A DNA stretch of 64,000 nt from Branchiostoma floridae (taxonomy: Eukaryota; Chordata; Leptocardii; Amphioxiformes; Branchiostomatidae): NCBI RefSeq assembly GCF_000003815.2, contig NC_049988.1, forward strand, positions 11,242,657 through 11,306,656. Direction: 5' to 3'. This document shows positions 46,001-56,663 of the stretch, in pieces. Under the pieces are notes generated by a model that was given only the letters and a program-made list of their open reading frames with translations, made no database searches and was not told the origin of the DNA. Numbering within the stretch: position 1 is the stretch's first letter; each line of letters opens with the position of its first letter. Made by a program: the position numbers and the translations under genes.

Positions 46001-47798
46001 CCATTATGATTCTAATACTACAGGTAGCTAATAGAATAATTCTTAAATTAGTGACTCTTGAAAACATGCAAATCTCAAGACAAGGCCATTCCTTGATCAA
46101 GGTGTACTGAGCAGACACCGGAAATTTGGAGATACGTGTTTACGTGATTTCAAGAGTCACGGATGAAGAATTATTCTATCAACTTACTCATATGTGACTG
46201 ATTAACCTCTTTAAGGATGCAGGTATAGCTAATTCTGCATCAGTGGTATTATGGAATCATTGCTTCATCTGGATTGCATTTTTTGTCCCAATCACATGCA
46301 CACTACCTGCCATTAACCCCCAGAAAAGAATAGTGTAAAGAACATTCAGGCTTAAAAAGTCAATAAGCTTGAATTTTGTATCTAATTACTGAGTTCACAT
46401 TAAGTCTGATACAATGATACTACTGGGGTATTTTCTTCTTACAAATACATTTTTTTTGTTTAAAGTATATAATTATCTTGGGGCTGACATAGATTTATAA
46501 CCTACACATGATCATCTTGAGACACTCAGGCTTGTCCTGGAGGAGGGGTTCGGACTCGACCGTGGTGCTGAGGTACGAGCGCGTGATGAGGTTGAAGCGG
46601 ATAAGGGACATGATCTCCACCGTGTGCTCTGTACGAGGCTTATGCTTCAGCCAGGTGATAGCTGCATCATACACCTGTAAAAAATAAAAACATTTAGAAT
46701 ACAACATCCATAAAATATCATCAGATGTTACAAATACTGGAGAAACTATCATGATTAACCAAAGAGAAGACTTTACTTCAATAACTATTATCATATAGCT
46801 AGACGACGTTGACCAATCAGAAGGCTCCATTTTCCCCAGGTCATTAATTTTCCATATACTACCCACATTCAGAGTATAGATCTTGTTCTTAGGGTATTGT
46901 CAACGATTAGTGAGTAGAGGAATCCTAAGTACCATGCTGGGAATGAGAGCCACAAAATGGTGCGCAGTTCAAAGGCAATCAAAACATGCGCATAGATCAC
47001 AAATGGTAACGTTATGGCAGGTGCAGAGAGTGGTGGTGAGATTTTGTCAATATTTGGAATCTAAATTAGTAACAAATACAATTACATCTCCATTCTGCCC
47101 AGGTTCACATTAGCAACAATGTTCATGGTACATGTACATGTATTTATGGTACTCACAACATTCTCACTCTTGACAGTCAACTCATTGCTGGCCAGTATTT
47201 CCTTCAACACTGGCAGCTCTAACAGTGCGAACTCCTCCTCCCGAATCACTTCCGTGAAGTTCTCATGACAGTACTGTTTTGCCTGCTCACTCAGGTCCTT
47301 ACAGTTCAGATAATCGGCAAACTGTTGAATACCAAGACAATTCGAAGGGGTCATATTTTCCTTAAGGTAGTTGCAGCATACATTCTTCACCGTCTCGATC
47401 TGGTAGCGGTTAGAAGCAGACAGAAGGGACTGGACGTTTTTGTCTGTTATCTTGATACAAGCAGTGTAGGCAAACTCAACCAAAGCCTCGATCGTTTCCG
47501 CCTCAACTTCCTGCAATTTGACCTTTTTGGATTTTTCTTCTGACATTTTCGAGGTGAACATGGCTTGAAAGAAAGGACTGGAAGTCGCGATGACAACGCG
47601 ATGAGCGCTGATTTCTTTCCCCTCTACTTCAAAGACGACATCACAAAGGATGCCCTCCTTGCGAAGGTTGTTCATGTGGGTAAGGAAGGATGCTTGCTGG
47701 AAGTACTGCTTTTCTAGACGACGTTGTTTCTCTTCTGCGGTCTCATGTTCGTCGTCTTCCATGTGGTGACGTTTTGCCACCGGATGGCAGGAACACAT
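43025..47798 (-). CDS. Kelch-like protein (BTB-BACK-Kelch), seven exons
   Basis: Exons in transcript order: 47157-47798, 46506-46674, 45787-45914, 45097-45358, 44167-44371, 43645-43742, 43025-43296. Phases agree; the sum is 592 codons (591 aa plus stop). The BTB domain is about residues 35-145 (ILCDVVFEVEGKEISAHRVV, SPFFQAMFTSKMSEE), then BACK (NCLGIQQFADYLNCKDLSEQA, VYDAAITWLKHKP), then six Kelch blades marked by glycine pairs: MFGGSE, IIGGSY, ISGGTA, VIGGAS, AIGGLS, VVGGYR. Proteins of this form are generally substrate adaptors of Cullin-3 ubiquitin ligases. The exact paralogue is not assigned. The start ATG at 47798 is followed by a second in-frame ATG (MEDDEHE) 12 codons on, which may be the true start. 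Confidence 0.9.
44460..44606 (+). pseudogene. BTB-domain fragment of a Kelch-like gene, antisense in intron
   Basis: A 48-codon frame on the plus strand reads as the middle of a BTB domain (DIWLCTGRQRFRTHKDLLA, YFRAMFESGMRECKHEAF) and ends in TGA. It is GC-rich compared with its surroundings and lies in intron 4 of the minus-strand Kelch-like gene. Its sequence differs clearly from that gene's own BTB domain, so it comes from another family member. It lacks the rest of the domain and has no obvious splice partners. Confidence 0.7.
44909..45045 (+). repeat. Dispersed repeat, copy 2 (first at 3.2 kb)
   Basis: It matches 3225-3370 on the same strand in several blocks, including TTGGTCATCAGTA, TTTGATCCGTGTA and GAAGAAAGTTTAGC. 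It lies in an intron of the Kelch-like gene. Confidence 0.7.
46027..46185. repeat. Inverted-repeat (MITE-like) element
   Basis: The arms share ATAGAATAATTCTT, GTGACTCTTGAAA and an ATCTC word, in inverted orientation (left about 46030-46078, right about 46130-46180), around a spacer of about 50 bp. It is in an intron of the Kelch-like gene. Confidence 0.7.
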
Positions 47799-48963
47799 GT
47801 TTGTTGATCTAGTTGTTGTGCTGCGTTAGAACCCAATCACTGTGTGCTACACAATGTAGTCATGAGCTCCATGGAGATGTCTGTGTTCCATTATTTCCGA
47901 AGATCAATTAGACCTATGACGAGGAAAAATGTACAAAGCCATGTTGCATGACCAGTTACTTCCACTGTATGGAGACCTATCATTGTATGTGGGTTATGCA
48001 GAATCATCCAAATCTCTACTCAACTTGATATGATACTAGTAACGTAAGTCAAACACCTTCAAAACCTTTTATCGTTTTGTGGATATAACGTTATAGTTCG
48101 ACCTTCCATTGCGTTGAGACCGAGAGGGTAGCAGCCGTCGAGGCGAAGAGAAAGGCGAGGAAGGCCCGTCAAAGTAGAACTGCAACTGTAAACATGTAGA
48201 CTTGCCATACTCGTGAGAGTGGCCGTCCATCACGATCTACTAAAATAGAATAAAGACTACCCAGAAAGGAAACCTAGGGTCTGACGAAAACGTTAAGAGA
48301 TCGTCGACAACTCTATTCAACAAGCTTATCCCACACACTGTAAGTTGTTAGACAACGGAGGAAATTATAAGAACAACTTGTCAAACCTTTGTTACCTTCG
48401 CGAACAAGTCGACAAACCGGACAGCTGAGTAGGTCCTACCATATAAATATGGGGGTGTTTAGTTGTATCAAATGTTACGATTTCAATCCTCAGTTTCGAT
48501 ACTGAAACATATATATTAAAAGATTAAGAAGCATTTTTGTGCTTGATTTAGATAAGATTTCATATAACGCATCAGAATTACACTTTAATCAAAGATATAT
48601 TGCTCAACTACACCCACATTTTCCAGTGTGATAGTCTCATAAGCTTTGACCCGCCCAGGAAAGGCGACAGCATGCAATCGTAACCATGCAAGGAAAGTCA
48701 GATAAAACGATCATGTTACCATTTATCATGAAAACATGATGCTGATATAAGTTTTAGTTTTCAATCTTTAATGTATAAAATCTGAGGAGACATTTTTGCT
48801 TTGAAATTGATTTTTTTGTCTATAGGTCTGAAAACAAACACACGTCCGTTTCCTTGCCCTCTTAGGCATCAAGTTTCTCAGTTTCGTGATGTGAGTTTTC
48901 TTCTTGCTTTCAGTTGACGTATCGCGGCGACTTGGAGAACTATTTTCTTGTTACAGTTGAAAA
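47799..48963. promoter_or_regulatory. Divergent promoter region, Kelch-like / SNF8
   Basis: About 1.2 kb separates the start codons of the minus-strand Kelch-like gene and plus-strand SNF8. It must contain both 5' UTRs and promoters unless upstream non-coding exons exist. A more CpG-rich patch lies near 48,100-48,170. No specific motif is assigned. Confidence 0.5.
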
Positions 48964-51900
48964 ATGAGGAGACGTGGGGTGGGAGCTGGCGCCATCGCCA
49001 AGAAGAAATTGGCTGAGGTAACGTTACATTCATAAATGGGGTGCCAAACTTATTTTGGCACCCCATTTGCAAAAATTATATGGGGGTGGGGGGCTGGGAT
49101 TACAGATAAAACTCCACCACATTACAGACAGACATAGATGGAACACACGACATACAGTGATTTATACAAATAACGTTAAGCACTTACTTTTACATTCTCT
49201 GCAGCAAATATACAAAAGTAGCGGTCTAGTCTCCTCTCTCAGCACTGATGTTCCAGAGCTGAAGTGGCTCAGCACTGGACTTCTAGTTGTCAACCCATAG
49301 TGTCAATCTTCGCTAGACAAGGTCTCATGGGGCTCTAATAAGTTATTTTTAAAATATTGATGCAAAACTACCGAGGTCACGGGTAAATTTCTCATCTCAA
49401 AGTCGCGTTGTCACTGGTTTTCCAGTGGGGAATATTTATCGTCACTAGTTTTCCAGTGATGAGGAAACTTCAGCTGGTAACCCAGTGACAACAAATATTC
49501 CGCACTCCGGGAAACCAACTGCTGGGAGCCACCGTGTGTATTGCACTTCTGTTATTCAGTTTATACTATCATCGCCGCTTTTTCCTCGGCAAATCTAACA
49601 ATTACACGGCTATGGCGACATGTGAATTTGGGTGTTTTTGTTGTATATCGAACTCAGCACTGGAACGTTCCAGCGCTAATGATTAGGATGTGATCACTGT
49701 AAGCCCAGTGCCGAAATAATTTCATCACTCGGTGTCCAGTGCCAAAGAATCACCGATCACTGGAAAACCCAGTGAGGAACCGGTGACCTCGATGGTTCCG
49801 CACTCGGTGTCCAGTGACGAATGACGTTCATCATTGGGTCCCCAGTGACGAGCGGAGTTCATCACTGGAAATCGAGTGACGAGACAAGGTTCATCACTGC
49901 AATTCCAGTACCAAGAGAGCTTCATCACTGGAACAAAGCAATTCTTTACTGGGAAACCAGTGACGAACTTTCGTCGTCACTGGGCGTCAAGTGATGACGC
50001 CCTTTTGAATATATTTTCGTCACTGGAAGCCAAGTGAGGAACCCGTGACCCGCGTAGCGTTGCAATATTGATAACAGATATGGGCACATGCTACACGAAC
50101 ATTACGTTCAGCACTGGGACGTTCCAGTGCTTTAGAAATGTCAGCACTGGAAGCCCAGAGCTGAAGTTTTTACAGCACTGGTCTTCCAGCGCTGAAAGGT
50201 TCCCGAGCACTGGTAAATCCAGTGTGGAACCCGCTACTTTTGTATGTCAGCACTCGGTTCCAGTGCTGACATGGTTTCAGCACTGGGTAACCATGGCCAC
50301 TTCTGAATGATCTCTGAACTGGCTCGCGAGTTCAGCACTGGTAACGGAGTGCTGACGACAGTTCAGCACTGGAAAAGCAGTGCTCGCATTGGGTTCAGCA
50401 CTGTAACTCCAGCGCTGAGGGAACTTCAGCACTGGAATAAGGCCGTTCAGCACTGGAAAACCAGTCACAGATTTTCAGAGGTCAGCTCATATGGATACAG
50501 GATGGTACAGACCTTGTCATGTTTCGAACACCTGGCGATTTTTGATTGAACTTGAAGATCAAAAAAGAACAGGACCTTCAAACTTACCAGATTTGTAGTT
50601 TTTACTATGGAGACCGTGACAATGTAAAGAAAGTAAGTTTAAGCAGGGGGTAAACAATTGCTGAGAAATCGTTTTCGGAATAGTGTGCCGGGATGCGGGG
50701 TAGTGACTTCCAACGTCACAGGGGTTGCTACACAAATACCTATTCAGCCTGTCAGCCTGTTTTGCAGAGCTGTGGTCCGTGCAATCCGGGTTCGAGTCCG
50801 GGGAGGAGGGGGATTTTCAAATGTCATTTTGTTTCCTTTTAAACATCCATTAAACATAAACAATAGTTTCAGCACATTCCAATAACAAGAAAAAACATTC
50901 ACACACGCAAACCTTGGCAAAATGCCAGCTTTTTTAAAGGCACTTGTTTCTGTTGAACACAGGCAAGATACAAGGACAGGGGAACTGAGATTGCAGCTGA
51001 TCAGTTGGCACAGGTGAGAATAGAAACAATAAGTAGAATCTTTTTATCATTTGGTACATCCTGCTTTATTTTTCTCAGAAAACCCATCTTGAAACTTGTC
51101 AGAGAATGCTTTGCAAGGCAAGATTTTTGCTATCAGTAACAATTGACTTATAGTGGGTCATTCTTGTTGGAAATATTAATCATGTATCCTCCCCAATATA
51201 GATGTCAAAACAGCTGGAGACATTTCAAAAGCACCTGGAGGAATTTGCCACCAAGCACAAGGATGACATACGACGGAATGCAGAGTTCCGTCGACAGTTC
51301 CAAGAGATGTGTGCTGCTGTGGGTGTAGATCCACTGGCATGTATGTGGCTTCATATTCACAGTAAACTTGTAGCCAAGATGCACCCAGGCTTTTAGCCAT
51401 GCATGCCTCATGGGGTCATTGGATGTGCTTAGAGGCACTAGACACCCTTACAATGGGCAATACTCTGACAAGCATGAAAATCTAATTGACCAGGGATGTC
51501 ACTAGGTCATCTGTGGTGACAGTCTTCTTCTGTGCCCTCTCTGGCTATACTTTTGTACCTTAGAATGCACCACTTTAACTTAAAATTCTCTTAAACTCTG
51601 CACCATGGAAGGTGGATGCCCCTAGAGTCCCCTAACAATAGTCGTGCCTATATCACTTACCGCAACTCACCAAGAAATTCAGACCCCCTATAATAAGATG
51701 CTAGCTACAGGCCATGATTCCACCCATAATGTCTGTAGCATCAAGTACTGGGTCATGTTTGTAGCCAAATTTTGTATGAAGACTGTGATCAACTTTTTCA
51801 AATTCCTTTTTTTAAAAGGCTCATAAGTGATATTATCATTGTAAATATGATCAGTGATTTAACCGTCGGTGAGGACGAGGAGATGGTGTCGTATGACGTC

Positions 51901-54900
51901 ACTGCACTCTTCACCAGTACCCCCATCCAAGAAGCGATTGACGTCATTGAGCAACGATTAAGGAACGACGAGACCCTCTCATCAAGAACAAACCTCAAGG
52001 CTCCACAGGTGGTGGAACTTCTACGGTTCTGTCTCACCACGACGTACTTCGTCTTCAACGGCACTTACTACAAACAGGTGGAAGGGGCGGCGATGGGGTC
52101 ACCTGTTTCCCCCATCGTGGCGAATCTCTTCATGGAACACTTCGAGGAAGTGGCGGTCTCAACCGCACCCCATCCCCCCAAACTCTGGGGCCGTTTCGTA
52201 GACGACACATTTGTGATCCAGAGAAAGGACAAGATAGAAGAATTCACTTCGCATATCAACCGTATAAACAGTGCCATCAAATTCACCGTTGAAAGGGAGA
52301 AAGAAGGCAAGTTACCGATGCTGGACACTTTGATTCACCGAAGGCCTGATGGTACGCTCTATGCCACCATCTACCGGAAACCAACTCACACAGATCTGTA
52401 TCTGAACTTCTCAAGCCATCACCCTCTCCAGCACAAAATTGGTGTAGTACGGACCCTTACTGACCGAGCCAATGTGATTGTCACAGAAGAAAGTGACAAG
52501 ACCCTAGAACTCGAACATATACAGAAAGCACTCTCGGTCTGCGGGTGTTGGCTATTCCATGTAAGCAGGACAAAACGAAGCAAGAGGTCAAATGTTCCTT
52601 CCAACCAGACAAGTGGGGCACACAGGGGGACAGTCAGCATACCATACATCAAAGGCATCTCCGAAACACTGATGCGACTCTACAGAAGCAAAGGGGTGCA
52701 GTGTCAGTTCGGACCCATCAACACCATCAGACGTAATCTTGTCGCACCAAAAGACAAGATCAAGATGCTGGAGCGCAGTGGGACGGTCTACCACATCTCC
52801 TGTGCTGACTGCCCGGCAACATATGTGGGGGAGTCCGAGAGACCACTACGAGCCCGTCTACAGGAACACAAGAGACCCAGCAGCGTGTCATCGCCTGTGG
52901 TGGAGCATGTTGGCAAGAAACAGCACAAGATTGACTGGGACAATGTGAAAGTTCTTGATCAGGACCCGGACTGGTTTGCGAGGGGTGTGCGGGAGGCCAT
53001 CCAGATCCGTCGACAGAAGAGCACTTTGAACAAGGACAGGGGGCGCCACTACCTGAGACCTGTGTATGACTGTGTCTTGTCACGTGACAATGTCCATCAA
53101 ATGTCACGTGACAGAGAAACTCCAAGATGAGACTCCCGGGTTGACAAAGAGACAGAGTTCGTCTCGAAAGCTTCCCCAAGCTAATTGAACTTTAGTTGTG
53201 TGTATTTGTTTAAATCTTTGTCAAAAGTGATATTATACATTGAGCCACCATGTTAATTGTCCCTTGAGCATCACATTGATAACTTCTGAGTCTGATATAT
53301 AGGTGATGCCATTTTCAGCACCAAGGACAGGGAAGAAAATTAAAAAAAAAAACGACACTATATTTCTTTCACATTGTACTTACACATGTGAAGGGCTGCG
53401 GTAGTATTTCTTCAGTGTATTGTTTGTTTTATCATTTGCTTACCCTACTACCAAAAATTATACTGCATGTACAATTGTACATTCTGAATGGTTACCAAAA
53501 AGAATGGGAAATGAACACAACAATACAAGACACGCAACACTGTTTCCTTTTAAATTTGTTGATTGGCACTCATACCAAATTTTGAATTTGAATGATATTT
53601 TTGTGATGGATTCACTCCAAAATAAATGTATTTTTGCCTATCTAGTCACTTGGCTTTTTCACCCTCATTGTATTTTGATACAAAGCAAAGCATTGTACCA
53701 AAGTTTTGTACTCCTGTAAGTGTACATGTATTCTTTTCTCAGCTGGGAAAGGTTTCTGGTCAGAAATGCTGGGGATTGGAGATTTCTACTACGAGCTGGG
53801 AGTTCAGATTGTGGAGGTCTGTTTAGCCACAAAACCCAGGAATGGAGGTGAGGTCTTCATATATTTTCACCTCTAATCTCATGTTTCCATCAGATGTATC
53901 TGTTGTGTATGAACCTGTTGCTGATGTTTTTGTTTTTTTAATAAAGAGTACATGTATTCAATTTTATCAATAGAGTCAAACCTGGGTACTATTCTAAATG
54001 AGGCGCGTGATCGTTCCTGACCGGGTTTCGCGTCGTTAAGAGGCGACACCTGGTCAGGAGCAGTCCACGTGCTCTCATTAACCACCTGTACATCCTCACC
54101 TGTCCATAGAACCTTTTATACGCCTGGAGCCTTGCTTTCTCATATCTTGGCCGATCTACGCCGGAGATGTCGGAAGGAGGTAGCTGGAGAGCTTTAGAGA
54201 AGCAGAGAGACATGGGCGGAAGTGACTTGAGGGTGTTTGATTTTTTGTTGATGGTATAGAAGTATTAAGAGGGTATGGAAAGACAGGCGCATGAAGCTGG
54301 GAACTAAATGGAAATTCATAATGCGTCTGAACTTTGTGAGGTTTGGTACGGTTCAGAAACTTGTCAAGCAGCATCAAGAGAAATAGCTTGACACTATCCT
54401 GAGGCGGAGATGGTAACAACTCATCGTGAACTGGGAACATGGAAATGAATCCCGCCTATTGTTGCGTTCGTCAAGCGCGGGTGAAGTGGCTAGGCCTGGT
54501 TTACGCCTACCGCGGATGGCTCGGAGCTCGGTTTCTTAAGAGAAAAGAGAGAGGGGAGTAGACAAGGCAAATGAACTGGAATGTCTGGCGGGGCTTGTGA
54601 TAAAGTAGGATTCATTTGGAAAGACACTGGATTGCAGGGATTGGAAAACTGTGGTAGCCCGCATCGGAGGTAGCTGGGATGTGGCGAAGAAGAAGATGTT
54701 GGGTGAGTTCAGGGCGGCCTGCTGAACATTCGCTGATCCAGCCGCAGACAAGAAGATCGGTGTAGCATATTTCAGGCCGTCCCCGTTGCCGGGGATGTGT
54801 TGTACGAGAGATGTGAGAGGGTTAACGTTTGGGGAAGTAAGGAGATTAAAAACGCCCACCCACCCGCCCCTTTTAACGTTCTCTGCTCGTAGACCGTTCA

Positions 54901-55393
54901 GTGACCCTTCGGCCGACACTCCGGACTTTTTTGCCCATACCTTAACCTTCTTCCGGAGATTCGCCTGGGGGCACTGCGGATAGGGTACAACTTACAAGTG
55001 GCCACATCTACAACTGTACATAAAGACTGAACACCTAACCAATGTGACCATGGTTTGTTGGTCCCTTGCATGATATAAATTTTTCCTATTGACACAAGCT
55101 ATATACAAGGTTCTGTGATGACCACCAAGCTGTACACATATTATCAGATTTTATTGTGGGCAGTTTTGACTGTATGCCAGCAGTTAAACCACCAGCAACC
55201 TGTTACATGCATTGGTTGAATGGAAGTATTTACCTCTTACCTCTTCTTACCTCTTTTGCAGCCACCTTCTTGCATTTATTCTTATTACAGTACTGAGCTG
55301 AACCCTTTACCTGGTTGTTTCAGGACTCATCATGTTAGACGAGCTGAGAGAGAGGATAGCAGGGAAGAGCAGGGCCAGACAGGATGTCAGCAA
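48964..55393 (+). CDS. SNF8: SNF8/VPS22 (EAP30), ESCRT-II subunit, first five exons
   Basis: Exons: 48964-49017, 50963-51013, 51202-51340, 53743-53847, 55324-55393. The joined product starts [18 protein letters not shown] and continues with [50 protein letters not shown] and [17 protein letters not shown], matching animal SNF8 closely. SNF8 forms the ESCRT-II core with VPS25 and VPS36 and sorts ubiquitinated membrane proteins into multivesicular bodies. The part here is about 140 of roughly 250 residues and covers the N-terminal helical hairpin and the first winged-helix portion. The last visible exon ends in phase 2 at a GTGAGT donor. The remaining exons are not found downstream, so they lie in the sequence gap or beyond the window. 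Confidence 0.93.
49236..50476. repeat. Array of short CACTGG/CCAGTG palindromes
   Basis: In SNF8 intron 1, at least 25 imperfect hairpins of about 20-25 bp follow one another with variable spacers. Each reads CACTGG, a few variable bases, then CCAGTG. Two subtypes occur: one with ATCACTGG/CCAGTGACGA ends (mainly 49400-50040) and one with CAGCACTGG/CCAGTGCTGA ends (49236-49280 and 50105-50476). Loop and spacer sequences vary while arms are conserved. Open frames through the array are by-products. Confidence 0.85.
51640..53180 (+). mobile_element. Penelope-like retroelement, 5'-truncated
   Basis: It is inserted in SNF8 intron 3 in the same orientation as the gene. The 3' two thirds of the coding region is present, with RT and GIY-YIG domains, and the N-terminal part is missing. 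Boundaries are approximate since no terminal repeats are recognised. Confidence 0.85.
51772..53130 (+). CDS. Penelope-like reverse transcriptase with GIY-YIG endonuclease
   Basis: The frame is open for 452 codons. RT landmarks are [33 protein letters not shown] and the catalytic FVDD at 52195-52206, followed by [12 protein letters not shown] and [13 protein letters not shown]. The C-terminus carries [19 protein letters not shown], with RARLQEH and a REAIQIRR helix, which is the GIY-YIG endonuclease typical of Penelope elements. Full Penelope proteins are roughly twice this length, so the N-terminus is lost; the ATG used here is not a natural start. There are no stops within the conserved domains, suggesting fairly recent insertion. 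Confidence 0.88.
   Translation: MYEDCDQLFQIPFFKRLISDIIIVNMISDLTVGEDEEMVSYDVTALFTSTPIQEAIDVIEQRLRNDETLSSRTNLKAPQVVELLRFCLTTTYFVFNGTYYKQVEGAAMGSPVSPIVANLFMEHFEEVAVSTAPHPPKLWGRFVDDTFVIQRKDKIEEFTSHINRINSAIKFTVEREKEGKLPMLDTLIHRRPDGTLYATIYRKPTHTDLYLNFSSHHPLQHKIGVVRTLTDRANVIVTEESDKTLELEHIQKALSVCGCWLFHVSRTKRSKRSNVPSNQTSGAHRGTVSIPYIKGISETLMRLYRSKGVQCQFGPINTIRRNLVAPKDKIKMLERSGTVYHISCADCPATYVGESERPLRARLQEHKRPSSVSSPVVEHVGKKQHKIDWDNVKVLDQDPDWFARGVREAIQIRRQKSTLNKDRGRHYLRPVYDCVLSRDNVHQMSRDRETPR
53848..55323. other. SNF8 intron 4, unassigned sequence
   Basis: This intron contains a GC-richer block (about 54000-54990) with minus-strand open frames at 53989-54213, 54156-54440 and 54536-54919. None shows a recognisable domain. 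It may be an old unidentified mobile element. Confidence 0.4.
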
Positions 55394-55984
55394 GTGAGTA
55401 GCACATGTCTGCAGGCGGGGCAAATGCAGTTCTCTGTTTGATGGTTTTCCAGTTGTTTTCTTTTCAATGACTAAATAGATATTGTCTCAGTACAACCATG
55501 CTTACCTCCTGATATAGTTTGACTTTTGATATTCCAATTTTTTTCTGTCAAAGGGAGGGAACACCCATATTTCTTTCCTCAATATTATGATTAGCAACAA
55601 GGTTCTGTTAACTGATAGACACTGAGGGAACACATTTATGGCTAGCTATGTTAGGAGATGAAAAGCAACAGTTAAGGTTCCTTTCTTGTAGAGTTATTGA
55701 TAGATGGTAAATTATACCCATTTGTTGTGATCCGTATTTCAGTGAACAATGTATATCTATGCTGTGATAGATTAGCTTGTCATCAAACATACATTTCAGT
55801 TCAGTTTACTTGTAGTGAGTTTATCCATGGTGATGATGACTTGATGCCAGTCTCTCCAAGAGTAGACAGAGAAAAGTTTATCATCCTGAAGTCTGAAATC
55901 CTTCTTGATTACTTTCTTAAGTGTCAAATGTACATGTAATACTACTGTTATACAGAGTATATATAAAGTACAGTAAGATGAACA

Positions 55985-56273
55985 CCGGTGCAATGGCCGA
56001 GTGGGTAGAGTGTTCGCCTTGCATTTGGTAGGTCGTGAGTTCGATCCCCGGCTGAGTCATACCAAAGACTTTAAAATGGTACATGCTATTTTCTCTACTT
56101 AGCACTCAGCATTCAGGAAAGAGTGTGGAAGTTGAACACACGCCACTACCAGTGGACTATCCCCCTGCTGTAGTGATTGCACAAAGTTGTGTGGCCCAGG
56201 GCTACTGAAACAGAGATGAGCGCCACCCTATGCGCCATCAGGCGCAGAAAGGAACTTTGACTTTGACTTTGAA
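55985..56273 (+). mobile_element. tRNA-derived SINE
   Basis: The head is tRNA-like, with A box TGGCCGAGTGGGTAG and B box GAGTTCGATCCCC. A non-tRNA body follows, and the tail is short tandem ACTTTG repeats. This is the structure of a SINE transcribed by RNA polymerase III and mobilised by a partner LINE. It lies in SNF8 intron 5. Confidence 0.85.
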
Positions 56274-56490
56274 AATGATAGAATATAGATAAGTGTTTTT
56301 CATGTTTAACCTAACTACTAAGAAGAGGCTCCACAATAACTTTGGAATTCCACTTTTCCCATTTTGAAATGGGCTTATATTTTCAATATAAAAGCACTTG
56401 GTGAAAAGTCTTTACATATGATTGACAAGTATGATGTACAGTTGTGAAATATGATAATAACTTTCATGAATATTCATTTTGAAAATTTTC

Positions 56491-56663
56491 TTCCTGCAGG
56501 AATTTCTGCAGGAATTCCTGCAGGAAGCGTTTTTCCTGCAGGAATTCCTGCAGGAAAAACTTTTTCCTGCAGGAATTCCTGCAGAAATTTCCTGCAGGAC
56601 AAAGGTAAATTCCTGCAGGAAGAATGTTTTCTGCAGGAATTTCTGCAGGAATTCCTGCAGAAA
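56491..56663. repeat. Minisatellite of the palindrome TTCCTGCAGGAA
   Basis: The self-complementary 12-mer TTCCTGCAGGAA and variants recur about twelve times, with small spacers. Because every unit is palindromic, the array can fold in many registers. It is in SNF8 intron 5. Confidence 0.9.

Noticed and set aside
49236-50476. CRISPR-like array
   Set aside because: Spacing is irregular, the repeated part is a short dyad rather than a 24-37 bp repeat, and the genome is animal.
49725-50549. Several open frames of 65-80 codons in the palindrome array
   Set aside because: They lie in SNF8 intron 1 and consist of the repeat units themselves.
54536-54919. 127-codon minus-strand frame in SNF8 intron 4
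   Set aside because: No recognisable domain or retroelement motif; left as unassigned sequence.
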